DNA of 64,000 nucleotides. Source: Desulfomicrobium escambiense DSM 10707 (GTDB taxonomy: Bacteria; Desulfobacterota; Desulfovibrionia; Desulfovibrionales; Desulfomicrobiaceae). Position 1 is the first letter of the stretch. Each line of letters begins with the position of its first letter. The notes beneath the pieces are model-generated. The model ran no database searches. It saw nothing but the letters and a program-made list of their open reading frames with translations, and was not told the DNA's origin. The translations under genes were made by a program, and so were the position numbers. This document shows, in pieces, positions 48,945-61,432 of this stretch. Location: assembly GCF_000428825.1 (NCBI RefSeq), contig NZ_AUAR01000020.1, forward strand, positions 1 to 64,000, in the 5' to 3' direction.

Positions 48945-50705
48945 ATGACTGAAGTGGAGGGCGCGCGTTCCGCGGGCAAAACATGGTGTGTGGTGCTTGT
49001 CCTGGTGGCGCTGATCGGCGTCGGTTTCGCCGTGGCGCTGGCCGTCTGGCCCGATCTGCTGTCCCTGGGATCCGGGCGCATCGTCGGGCAGGTGTCCATC
49101 GCTCCGCAGGAGGCGGCCCAGGCCGGCGGACAGTGGCGGGTGGTCAGCCAGTGGCAGGCCGCGGGTGAAATGCAGGACGCCGGGAACATCTATCTCGTGG
49201 AGTTCAAGGCCATTCCGGGCTGGGAAGCCCCGGCGCCCGTCGTACTGAAGAAGGGCGAAGCCGGAGGGCGCGTCGAAGGCGTGTACATCCCGGCCCCCTT
49301 TGCGGAGCAGACCATCCTGACCTGCACCGGTGCGAGCACCCTGGCGGGGAGGCTCGCGCCCGAACTCGCGCAGCTCTATCTCAGACAGTCTGGCGCCGAT
49401 GAGGTCAAGGTCGTCCCGGGAGCGGGGGCGGACGAATTTTCGGTGCAGGGAATTTTCTTTGCCGCCAAGGAGATCCGCAAGATCGAGATCCAGGGGCGCG
49501 GCACGCAGTTCGGCTTCATGGCCCTCAAGGACGGGCAGTGCGACGTGGCCCTGGCCGCGCACAAGCTCTCGCCGGTCGACGCCAGGTCCATGGGCGCCGA
49601 CGCCATCACCGGCGAGAGCGAGCACCGGCTCGGCATGGACGCTGTGTCCGTGGTCGTGCACAGGGACAACCCGGTCAAGGCCCTGACTCTGGAACAGGTG
49701 GGGAAGATTTTCGCCGGCGAGATCACCAACTGGGAGCAGGTCGGCGGGCCGTCGGCGAAGATCAACGTCTTCGCCCTCAAGGACACCTTCGCCACGCGCG
49801 GCTTCTTCGAGAGCGTCTTCCTTGGCTCGCGGCCGATTTCGCCTGATGCGCGGGAAGTCGATGTGCAGTCCCAACTGCCCGAGTTCGTGGCCCGCGATCT
49901 CTGGGGCATCGGCTTCTGCAGCATCACCCTGGCCGGCCCGTGCCGCGAGATGCCCCTCAAGGCCAACGCCGATTCCGAGGCAGTTCTTCCCGGCCCCGAA
50001 AGCATTCGCGCCCTGACCTACCCGGCCAGCCGGAGCATGTATCTCTATGTCCGGGGCGATTCGAAGAACGTCTACGCCCAGGAGTTCGTCAAACTGTGCC
50101 TGTCCGGCGCCGGACAGGGACTCGTCGGGAAATTCGGTTTCGTGACCCTTGGCGAACTTGCGGGCTCCGCCGCGGCCGAAACGCACGTTTCGGGGGCGCA
50201 GCAGGCCGCGTCGAACCTTCCGTCGATCTTCCGCCCCGGAGCGCCGTCGGTCCTCAAGGCCCCGGCCATCAGCGGACCCCTGCCGAGGCTGGTGCAGTTC
50301 GACGGGGAAGTCGTGCCCAACGAGGCCCGCAAGGCCGTCCTGCAGGAATATCTGGACGGGGTGTACGGCGCCGAGCGGCTGCCCATCGTGTTCCGCTTCC
50401 AGTCCTCGAGCCTGGAGCCTGACGCGCAGGCCATGCAGGACATCGGCCGTGTCGCGGCCCTGATGAAGGAGCCGGCCAATGCGGCCAAGGCCGTCATCCT
50501 CGTCGGATTTTCCGATTCCGTCGGCGAGTACGCCTCCAATCTGGCCGTGGCCGTCAAGCGCGCCGAGGTGGTCGCCGACAAGCTCCGGGCCAAGGGGCTG
50601 CGCAACATCACCGTACTGGCCGCAGGCGAGGAGGAAGCAGTGGAACCCAATGAATCCCGCATCGGCCGGGAAAGAAACCGCCGTGTCGAGATATGGCTGA
50701 AATAG
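48945..50705 (+). CDS. Membrane-anchored PstS-like substrate-binding / OmpA fusion
   Basis: A 586-residue envelope protein. One hydrophobic helix (about 13-35) without a clear cleavage site anchors it; a PstS-type periplasmic binding domain (about 120-410, from TCTGASTLAGRLAPE to the FVKLCLSGAGQ region, with ALTLEQVGKIFAGEITNWEQVGG) is followed by an OmpA-type peptidoglycan-binding domain (about 470-586, GFSDSVGEYASNLAV, ending RNRRVEIWLK). This places an anion- or solute-sensing domain between inner membrane and cell wall. The stop overlaps the next gene by 13 bases. Confidence 0.9.
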   Translation: MTEVEGARSAGKTWCVVLVLVALIGVGFAVALAVWPDLLSLGSGRIVGQVSIAPQEAAQAGGQWRVVSQWQAAGEMQDAGNIYLVEFKAIPGWEAPAPVVLKKGEAGGRVEGVYIPAPFAEQTILTCTGASTLAGRLAPELAQLYLRQSGADEVKVVPGAGADEFSVQGIFFAAKEIRKIEIQGRGTQFGFMALKDGQCDVALAAHKLSPVDARSMGADAITGESEHRLGMDAVSVVVHRDNPVKALTLEQVGKIFAGEITNWEQVGGPSAKINVFALKDTFATRGFFESVFLGSRPISPDAREVDVQSQLPEFVARDLWGIGFCSITLAGPCREMPLKANADSEAVLPGPESIRALTYPASRSMYLYVRGDSKNVYAQEFVKLCLSGAGQGLVGKFGFVTLGELAGSAAAETHVSGAQQAASNLPSIFRPGAPSVLKAPAISGPLPRLVQFDGEVVPNEARKAVLQEYLDGVYGAERLPIVFRFQSSSLEPDAQAMQDIGRVAALMKEPANAAKAVILVGFSDSVGEYASNLAVAVKRAEVVADKLRAKGLRNITVLAAGEEEAVEPNESRIGRERNRRVEIWLK

Positions 50706-51121
50706 CGAACACCCCCCCCGAAACCGGCGAGCCCGCCCCGAAGGCCGCCGTGCAGCGAATCCTCGTCATCGACGACGACAAGCTCATGTGTCTGGCCCTG
50801 GCCAGGATTCTTGTCTCCGCCGGGTACGAGGTGGTCCAGGCCTACAACGGCGAGGAAGGGCTGCAGAAGTACCGCAGCGGGAAATTCGACCTGGTCATCA
50901 CGGACCTCATCATGCCGGACAAGGAAGGCATCCAGATCATCCGGGAGCTGCGCAAGGAAGACAGCGCCATACGCATCATCGCCATGTCCGCCGGAGGACG
51001 CGGCGGTGCGACGGATTACCTGAAGTGGGCCAGGCTCATGGGCGCCAAGCAGTGCCTGAGCAAGCCCATCAGGCGCGAGGAACTCCTCGTCGCCGTCTCC
51101 TCCGTGCTGACGACGCCGTGA
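50693..51121 (+). CDS. Stand-alone CheY-like response regulator
   Basis: A 142-residue receiver with a short N-terminal extension. The acidic pocket (VIDDD), the phospho-accepting Asp (LVITDLIMPDKEG) and Lys (LSKPIR) are present. No output domain. The start lies within the end of the OmpA-fusion gene, so translation is coupled. It is a likely partner of the three-Hpt kinase 69 bases downstream. Confidence 0.93.
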   Translation: MAEIANTPPETGEPAPKAAVQRILVIDDDKLMCLALARILVSAGYEVVQAYNGEEGLQKYRSGKFDLVITDLIMPDKEGIQIIRELRKEDSAIRIIAMSAGGRGGATDYLKWARLMGAKQCLSKPIRREELLVAVSSVLTTP

Positions 51122-51189
51122 CGGGCGCGCCCCATACGACCACATGAACCTTTGCCCCTGCCGCATGCGGCAGACCGCGCGAGTCGCAT

Positions 51190-54977
<3,788 letters not shown>

Positions 54978-54981
<4 letters not shown>

Positions 54982-55496
54982 GTATGTACAATCAGGACAT
55001 TGACGCCATTGCGTCGCAATACGTGACGCCCATACCCATTTCGGTTCTGCTCATCGATGACGAGTTCCTCATCGGCGAGGCCATGCGCATCAAGCTGTCC
55101 GGAGAGACGGACATCACCTTCCATTACTGCAAGGAGCCCGACAAGGCCTTGGAGACGGCCATCTCGGCCCAGCCGACGGTCATCATGCTCGACCTCGTCA
55201 TGCCCGGCGTGAACGGGCTGACCATGGTCAAGTTCTTCAAGAGCAGCGAGGATTTCAACGATGTCCCGCTCATCGTGCTCTCGGCCCGCGAGGAGCCCGA
55301 GCTGAAGAAGAAGGCCCTGGCCCTGGGCGCCAACGACTACATGATCAAGCTGCCGGACAAGCCCGAGCTCATCGCCCGCATCCGCTGCCATTCCGATCGC
55401 TACATCTTCAAGCAGCAGCGCGACGAACTGATCATGAAGATCAGGGCCATGCGCGAACACAACGGCGCCGGTTCGGCCCCGACGTATCTGGTCTGA
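54978..55496 (+). CDS. Response regulator with C-terminal helical extension
   Basis: A 172-residue protein: receiver (about 17-140; LLIDDE, Asp in VIMLDLVMPGVNG) plus a helical tail. The usual KP after the last strand is KLPDKPE. No DNA-binding domain. Its start overlaps the three-Hpt kinase stop (ATGA), so it is the most likely direct phosphate target. Confidence 0.92.
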
Positions 55497-55520
55497 TCGT
55501 GCGCGGGGATGTGTCGTTCA

Positions 55521-55562
55521 CGGGGCCGGAGCGTTCTTACCCGGTCCCGTTTCTCGTTTTTT
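55521..55562 (+). terminator. Terminator or attenuator before the GAF-GspE gene
   Basis: 9-bp stem CGGGGCCGG / CCGGTCCCG (55521-55549, one G-U pair) followed by a T-rich stretch with six consecutive T (55557-55562). It lies inside an otherwise continuous run, so it may only partly stop transcription. Confidence 0.55.
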
Positions 55563-55597
55563 AAGGTATTTCGACGTCTCGAACGCGAGGATTCAGG

Positions 55598-57907
55598 ATG
55601 CCCAAGACCCAGCTCATCGCCATTAAGAACATCTTTCAGGAAGCCCAGGCCTTCGAGATGGCCTGGAACAAGTGCCTGCCCGACCTCAAGGCCCTTTTCC
55701 AGGTCGACCAGATCCGTCTCTACCGCTGCGACGAGAAGAACTCCGAGCTCTACTCCGTGGTCCTGAAGGACGGTCGGCCGGCGGAGGTCCGGCTGCAGAT
55801 TTCGGCATCCAGCGTGGCCGGCTACACGGCCATGTCCCTGCTGCCCCTCATCCTGAAGGGCATCGAGCCCGCCGACCTCGAGGCCGTGCACCCCAGCCTG
55901 CGCTTTGACCGGGAGTACGACAAGCTGGTCGGGTTCGACACGGAGAACCTCATCTCCATGCCCATCCAGTACGAAGACTCCCTGTTGGGCGTCCTGCAGC
56001 TCCTCAACAAGAAGGGCGGCGCGTTTTCACGGGAGGACGAGGCCTTCTGCCGGCTCATCGTCAGCATCATGGGCCAGAAGATGTTCGAGGAGCGCAAGCT
56101 CCCCAAGGGGCCCTACGAAAACCTCGTCATGCGCGGACTGGTGACCCGGCAGCAGCTCGACGACGTGCTATCCAGGTCGTCCAAGCGTGGGGTCTCGGCG
56201 TCGCGTCTGCTGCAGTACGATTACGGGGTCAGGGCCGAGGACATCGGCGCCTCCCTGGAGCTCTACTACCAGACGCCCTTCGTGCGCTTTCAGGACAATC
56301 CCGTTTCCGACCAGGTCCTCAAGGGCATGAACCGGCAGTATCTGCTCAACAACCTCTGGGTGCCGCTGCAGGTCCGGGGCGACAGGGCCGTGGTCCTGGT
56401 GCACAACCCCCACGACTCCGAGATGATCGAGGAGATCCGCCGGACCATGAATGTCCACGAATTCGAGTTCAAGGTCGGTCTGCCCGAGGAGATCCTGGCC
56501 TTCCTGGGCGACCGCAGCCAGCTCCCGAAGAACGGCGGGGCCGCCAAGACCAAGTTCGAGGCGAAGCTGCCGGAGGAGATGGACGAGGACGAGCTGTCCG
56601 TGGACGACGACTTCGGCGAGGATCTGGCCGACACCTTCGCCGATCTGGAGGAGATCGCCGAGGAAGGGCTCGAGGTCTCGCAGGTCGAGGAGGAGGACAT
56701 CTCCCAGGAGAGCCGCCAGCTGGCCGTGCGCTTCGTGAACAAGGTCATCATGCACGCCCACAAGGCCGGCGCGTCGGACATCCACATCGAGCCGGCCAAG
56801 CCCGGCCGCCCCGGCATGGTGCGCATGCGCATCGACGGCTCCTGCGAGCGCGTCCTGTCCATTCCCGAGAGCATCATCAAGCCCGTCATCTCGCGCATCA
56901 AGATCATCTCCAACCTGAACATCTCCGAGCGCCGCCTGCCCCAGGACGGCAAGGCCAAGGTCCGCTTCAAGGGGCGCGAACTGGAGCTGCGTATCGCCAC
57001 CCTGCCCACGGTCTACGGCGAGAGCGCGGTCCTGCGCATGCTTTCCTCGGGCCGGTCCATGCCCTTCGACAAGCTCAACCTGAGCGACGCCAACAGGGCG
57101 CACATCGAGCGGCTCGTGGTCAAGCCCCACGGCATATTCCTGGTGGTCGGCCCCACGGGGTCGGGCAAGACCACGACCCTGCACTCCATCCTGGCGCGCA
57201 TCAACACGCCGGACAGGAAGATCTGGACCGTCGAGGACCCGGTTGAAATCACCCAGCCGGGCCTGCAGCAGGTGCAGGTGGACCCGGCCATCGGCCTCGA
57301 CTTCCCCCGCATCATGCGCTCCTTCCTGCGCGCCGACCCGGACGTCATCCTGGTCGGCGAAATGCGCGACCTGCAGACCGCCCAGATCGGCGTGGAGGCC
57401 TCCCTGACGGGCCACATGGTCTTTTCCACCCTGCACACCAACTCCGCGGCCGAGACCGTGACGCGCCTTCTGGAGATGGGCATCGAATCCCTCAACTTCT
57501 CCGAGGCCCTGCACGGCATCCTGGCCCAGCGCCTGGTCAAGACTCTCTGCCCGCAATGCAGGGAGGAACATGCGCCCACGGACGAGGAATGGACATTTCT
57601 GGTCCAGCAGTACGGCGAGAAGTATTTCCCGGAACTCGGCCTGGACCGTGCCACGGCCAGGACGTACCGGGCCAAGGGGTGCGGGCGCTGCTCCATGACG
57701 GGATACCGCGGCCGGACGGGCATTCACGAACTGCTCGTGGCCACGCCGGAAATACGCAAGGCCATCTCCCGCCGCATGACGGCCGACGAGATCGCCGAAA
57801 TGGCCATTGAACAAGGCATGCGGACCTTGTATCAGGATGGCATCGCCAAGATATTCAAGGGGGACATCGACATCCTTCAACTGCAGAAAGTTACCCTGGC
57901 GGAGTAG
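55598..57907 (+). CDS. GAF domain-GspE/PilB-type ATPase fusion
   Basis: A 769-residue protein. A GAF-like sensor domain (about 1-165) precedes an MshEN-type domain (about 170-300), a strongly acidic linker (about 318-370) and the secretion-type ATPase (about 375-740) with Walker A GPTGSGKTTT (G518-K524), Asp box ADPDVILVGEMRD, His box HTNSAAETVTRLL and zinc site CPQCREE...CGRC. The ATPase is intact. Loading GAF onto such a motor suggests control by a small ligand. No pilin, PilC-like platform or secretin is in the window. Confidence 0.93.
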   Translation: MPKTQLIAIKNIFQEAQAFEMAWNKCLPDLKALFQVDQIRLYRCDEKNSELYSVVLKDGRPAEVRLQISASSVAGYTAMSLLPLILKGIEPADLEAVHPSLRFDREYDKLVGFDTENLISMPIQYEDSLLGVLQLLNKKGGAFSREDEAFCRLIVSIMGQKMFEERKLPKGPYENLVMRGLVTRQQLDDVLSRSSKRGVSASRLLQYDYGVRAEDIGASLELYYQTPFVRFQDNPVSDQVLKGMNRQYLLNNLWVPLQVRGDRAVVLVHNPHDSEMIEEIRRTMNVHEFEFKVGLPEEILAFLGDRSQLPKNGGAAKTKFEAKLPEEMDEDELSVDDDFGEDLADTFADLEEIAEEGLEVSQVEEEDISQESRQLAVRFVNKVIMHAHKAGASDIHIEPAKPGRPGMVRMRIDGSCERVLSIPESIIKPVISRIKIISNLNISERRLPQDGKAKVRFKGRELELRIATLPTVYGESAVLRMLSSGRSMPFDKLNLSDANRAHIERLVVKPHGIFLVVGPTGSGKTTTLHSILARINTPDRKIWTVEDPVEITQPGLQQVQVDPAIGLDFPRIMRSFLRADPDVILVGEMRDLQTAQIGVEASLTGHMVFSTLHTNSAAETVTRLLEMGIESLNFSEALHGILAQRLVKTLCPQCREEHAPTDEEWTFLVQQYGEKYFPELGLDRATARTYRAKGCGRCSMTGYRGRTGIHELLVATPEIRKAISRRMTADEIAEMAIEQGMRTLYQDGIAKIFKGDIDILQLQKVTLAE

Positions 57908-57910
57908 CGC

Positions 57911-58303
57911 ATGGAAGAGCCTGCCGAAAAGACCGAGGCGACGGCCGTTGAAGAGCCGGTGGTCATCCCGCCGAACCTCAAGCTGCGGCTCGAGAAGTGC
58001 CCCAAGTGCGACTATGAGCGGAGAGAGGGGGATGACGATTTCGCCTCCCCCTTCGAGTGCCCCAAGTGCGGGGTGGTGTACGCCCTGGCCATGGAGGAGG
58101 TGCGCCGGCGCGACCGGGGGCAGGAGATGCAGGACGAAGCCGAGGCCGACGCGCTGCGCCGTCTGGCCCAGGCCCAGGACGAGAACCTCCGCAGCTCCCA
58201 GGTGGGCAGCGCCATGTTCGTGGGCCAGGAGAAGACGAAGGTTTGGATGATCGTGGCCGGGGTGCTGATCCTGGCGGCCGCGTGCGCGTTCCTTTTTCTG
58301 TGA
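57911..58303 (+). CDS. Small zinc-ribbon protein with C-terminal membrane helix
   Basis: A 130-residue protein with two CPKC motifs (C30, C33, C50, C53), a charged middle helix and one C-terminal membrane helix (about 110-130), so tail-anchored with the zinc ribbon in the cytoplasm. Starts 3 bases after the GAF-GspE stop and surely shares its transcript. No known family is recognised. It could recruit the ATPase to the membrane. Confidence 0.82.
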   Translation: MEEPAEKTEATAVEEPVVIPPNLKLRLEKCPKCDYERREGDDDFASPFECPKCGVVYALAMEEVRRRDRGQEMQDEAEADALRRLAQAQDENLRSSQVGSAMFVGQEKTKVWMIVAGVLILAAACAFLFL

Positions 58304-58366
58304 TGCCTGCCGCCGCCCCGTATCGGGGGCGCAGGTGCGATGCAACCGTGTGACCGATGGTGAGGT

Positions 58367-58828
58367 ATGGCCAAGCTTTTTCCCTGGGATCCGTGGCTTG
58401 AGATGGAGTGCCTGAAGGAGGACATGAAGAGGCTGGTGGAGGATTCTGTCTGCCCATCGCCCTTTGCCGAGGGCCTCAGGAGGCTGGGGCAGTTCCGCCC
58501 CCTGGCCGACGTGGTGGAGACGACCGATGGCTTTCTCATCATGGTGGAGTTGCCGGGGCTGGAACGCGAGGACGTTTCTCTGGAGGTGCACGGAAGCGAA
58601 CTGGCGATATTCGGCGAACGCAAGCCGCCCGCCGATCTCGCCGGGGTCGCCTTCCAGAGCATGGAGCGCTCCTACGGCTGTTTTTCGCGTCGTTTCGCCC
58701 TGCCCATGGAAATCGACCCGCCGTCCGTCGAAGCCAGGATGCGGGCCGGGCTGCTGCACGTTTTCGTTCCAAAACGCGTCGCCAAGCCGGAGAACAGGAC
58801 CATCTCCATCACCTTCGAGGAAGAGTGA
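58367..58828 (+). CDS. Hsp20-family small heat shock protein
   Basis: A 153-residue alpha-crystallin-type chaperone. The core begins PLADVVETTDGFLIMVELPG and ends with ARMRAGLLHVFVPKR. The C-terminal I/V-x-I/V anchor is ISITF. Such proteins hold unfolded substrates under stress. Sits just upstream of the HtrA protease gene, fitting a protein-quality role. Confidence 0.93.
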   Translation: MAKLFPWDPWLEMECLKEDMKRLVEDSVCPSPFAEGLRRLGQFRPLADVVETTDGFLIMVELPGLEREDVSLEVHGSELAIFGERKPPADLAGVAFQSMERSYGCFSRRFALPMEIDPPSVEARMRAGLLHVFVPKRVAKPENRTISITFEEE

Positions 58829-58885
58829 CGCTTCGGGGGGTGCCTGCATCCCTGCGTTGAGGACGTTCATCAAGGAGAAGATGCT

Positions 58886-60220
58886 GTGAGGATATCGCGA
58901 CTTCTGGCCGTACTCGTTTTCTGGGCGCTCACGAGCGCCCATTTTGCTGCGGCGTCAAACTCCGACGTGCGCATGACCCCCGTCGTGCGCACGGTGCGGG
59001 AGGTGGCCCCGGCCGTGGTCAACATCCATACCGCGCGCATCGTCGAGCAGGATGTCAACCCCTTCGGCACGCTCTTCGACGACCAGCTCTTCCGGCACTT
59101 CTTCGGCGACCAGGACCTGACCAGGCGCTTCGAGCAGCGCAGCCTGGGCTCGGGCGTCATCATCGACGGCCGCAAGAACCTGGTCCTGACCAACGCCCAC
59201 GTCATCGAGGGCGCCTCGACCATCCGCGTCCGCCTGCTCGACGGACGGCAGTACGACGGCGAACTGGTGGGCTCTGACCCGGACTTCGACCTGGCCGTGC
59301 TGCACCTCAAAGACGCCCGGGATCTGCCCCAGGTGGCCATGGGCGACTCCTCGGACATGATGATCGGCGAGACGGTCATCGCCATCGGCAACCCCTTCGG
59401 CTTCGGCAACACCGTGACCACGGGCGTGGTCTCGGCCATGGGCCGGACCATCGAAACCAAGCAGGGCACCTTCACGGATTTCATCCAGACCGACGCGGCC
59501 ATCAACCCCGGCAACAGCGGCGGCCCCCTCATGAACCTGGCCGGCGAGCTGGTCGGCATCAACACGGCCATCTACGCCGAGGCCCAGGGCATCGGCTTCG
59601 CCATCCCCATCAACAAGGCCCGGCGCGTCGTCGACGAGCTGGTCAGTCTGGGCCGGGTCCAGGCCGTGTGGCTCGGGCTGGAGGGGCAGGACGTGGACGA
59701 GCGCATCGCCAGCTACCTTGGTCTCGCTGAGGCCCGCGGCATGGTCGTGACCCAGGTCCACGAGCCCGCCGTGGAGCGGGCCGGGATCAGGCCGGGCGAC
59801 GTGATCATGGCCGTGGGCCGGGTCGACGTCGAGGACCGCGACCACTATTTGCGCATCCTCAGGAACTACACCCTCGGCCAGGACGTCCCCCTCGACGTGG
59901 CCGGCCAGGGCGGCCGGCGCACGGTCACGGTCCGCATGCAGCCCTTCACGGACGAGAAGGCCCTGGAAATGGCCGAAAAACGCTGGGGACTGACCGTGCA
60001 GGTCCGCGGCCGCGGCCTGGTCGTGGCCGGCGTGCGGCCCGGCAGCCCGGCCCAGCAGCTCGGTCTCAAACCCGGGGACGCCCTGGTCAAGGTCGCCGGG
60101 GAGGCGCAGGCCTCGGTCACGGATTTCGCACGAGCCTTCAAGCGTTACCGCATGGCCAACACCGTGATGCTGCTCGTCGCCCGCGACGGCCGGGGCTATC
60201 ACGTGCGCCTGCGGGTCTGA
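58886..60220 (+). CDS. HtrA/DegP-type periplasmic serine protease
   Basis: S1C protease of 444 residues from a GTG start with AAGGAG upstream. A signal peptide (about 1-23) is followed by the trypsin-like domain with the triad H105 (TNAHVI), D135 (DFDLAVL) and S211 (NPGNSGGPL), then two PDZ domains (about 260-340 and 360-440). It degrades or refolds misfolded envelope proteins. Length and layout match DegP/DegQ/DegS relatives. Confidence 0.95.
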   Translation: MRISRLLAVLVFWALTSAHFAAASNSDVRMTPVVRTVREVAPAVVNIHTARIVEQDVNPFGTLFDDQLFRHFFGDQDLTRRFEQRSLGSGVIIDGRKNLVLTNAHVIEGASTIRVRLLDGRQYDGELVGSDPDFDLAVLHLKDARDLPQVAMGDSSDMMIGETVIAIGNPFGFGNTVTTGVVSAMGRTIETKQGTFTDFIQTDAAINPGNSGGPLMNLAGELVGINTAIYAEAQGIGFAIPINKARRVVDELVSLGRVQAVWLGLEGQDVDERIASYLGLAEARGMVVTQVHEPAVERAGIRPGDVIMAVGRVDVEDRDHYLRILRNYTLGQDVPLDVAGQGGRRTVTVRMQPFTDEKALEMAEKRWGLTVQVRGRGLVVAGVRPGSPAQQLGLKPGDALVKVAGEAQASVTDFARAFKRYRMANTVMLLVARDGRGYHVRLRV

Positions 60221-60243
60221 CCCGACAACCTAAGGACACACCG

Positions 60244-61368
60244 ATGAGCATCTGGTACAATCATGTGCGCACGCGCATCCGCATGGGCGCGATCGTCGAT
60301 AATTTCACCCTGATCCGTGGCCGCGCGGCCAACCCCGCGCCGGTCATCAAGTCCGACGCGTACGGGCACGGCCTGCGCGAGACGGCCAGGGCCCTGTTTG
60401 CCGCCGGGGCGCGGACCATGGCCGCAGGCACCGTGGGCGAGGCCGCCGTCCTCAAGGAGACGACGCCGGGCGCGGAGGTCATCTCCCTGCTTGGGCCCAT
60501 CGACGCGGCGGATTACGGGCTGGTCTGCGAACACGACATCATCCCCTTTGCAGGCAGCTCCGAGCAGCTGCTCCTGCTGGAAGAGGCCGCGTCCAGGGCG
60601 GGCGTGCCGGTACGGGTCGCCCTCAAGTTCGACACGGGCATGTCCCGGCTCGGGTTCGGGGCAGACGAGGCCGGCGGGGTGGCGGATCTTCTGGAGGGGC
60701 TCGGCAACGTCCGGGCGGTCATGGCCGCCTCGCATCTGGCCACGGCCGACGACCCCGACCAGGACGGGTACGCGCAGGAGCAGGCCGGGCGCTTCGAGGG
60801 CATCCTGCACGCCCTGCATGCGCGGGGCCTCGACGTGCAGGGCAGCCTGGCCAATTCCGCGGCCATCTTCGGACACCCGCGGACGCACCACGGCCTGCAG
60901 CGGCCGGGCATAGCGCTCTACGGCGGCAACCCCTTCCACGGCACCGGCCTTGCGCATCTGGGCCAGGGGCTCAAGCAGGGCATGGACGTGGCCAGCCGCC
61001 TGGTGCAGGTCCGGACCATCCCGGCCGGCCGCACCGTCAGCTACGGGCGGACCTTCACCGCCACGCAGGAGACGCGCGTCGGCATCGTCGCCGTGGGCTA
61101 CGCCGACAACTACTCCCGCGGGCTGTCCTCGCGGGCCCAGATGCTCGTCCACGGCCGCAGGGTCGATGTGCTCGGCCGGGTCTGCATGCAGCTCACGGCC
61201 GTGGATCTGGGGCCCGTGCCCGAGGCCGCCGTGGGGGACGAGGTCTTCGTCCTCGGCGGGCCCGGCGGGAACGCCATCAGTGCAGATGAATTGGCCGCCT
61301 GGTGGGGGACCATCACCTACGAGGTCTTCTGCCTGCTGGGTCAGAACCCGCGCGAATACGTCGAGTAG
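60244..61368 (+). CDS. alr: Alanine racemase
   Basis: PLP enzyme of 374 residues making D-alanine for peptidoglycan. The PLP Lys is K36 (VIKSDAYGHG), with the racemase Tyr region VGYADNYSR. The conserved Asp after RVCM is Gln (Q316, in RVCMQLTAVDL). It follows htrA by 23 bases and ends in a hairpin shared with the convergent metC-like gene. Confidence 0.94.
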   Translation: MSIWYNHVRTRIRMGAIVDNFTLIRGRAANPAPVIKSDAYGHGLRETARALFAAGARTMAAGTVGEAAVLKETTPGAEVISLLGPIDAADYGLVCEHDIIPFAGSSEQLLLLEEAASRAGVPVRVALKFDTGMSRLGFGADEAGGVADLLEGLGNVRAVMAASHLATADDPDQDGYAQEQAGRFEGILHALHARGLDVQGSLANSAAIFGHPRTHHGLQRPGIALYGGNPFHGTGLAHLGQGLKQGMDVASRLVQVRTIPAGRTVSYGRTFTATQETRVGIVAVGYADNYSRGLSSRAQMLVHGRRVDVLGRVCMQLTAVDLGPVPEAAVGDEVFVLGGPGGNAISADELAAWWGTITYEVFCLLGQNPREYVE

Positions 61369-61396
61369 GCGCACCGTCTGCCGGCTCGAAACACAT

Positions 61397-61432
61397 CGCG
61401 CCGTTCCCGTGCACGCGGGGACGGCGCGTTTT
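61397..61432 (+). terminator. Intrinsic terminator of alr
   Basis: 12-bp stem CGCGCCGTTCCC / GGGGACGGCGCG with one G-U pair, an 8-base loop and TTTT (61429-61432). It abuts the stop of the convergent gene. Confidence 0.7.

Noticed and set aside
56168-58942. 924-codon open frame opposite the GAF-GspE gene
   Set aside because: Shadow of a well-supported gene; no motif and no ribosome site.
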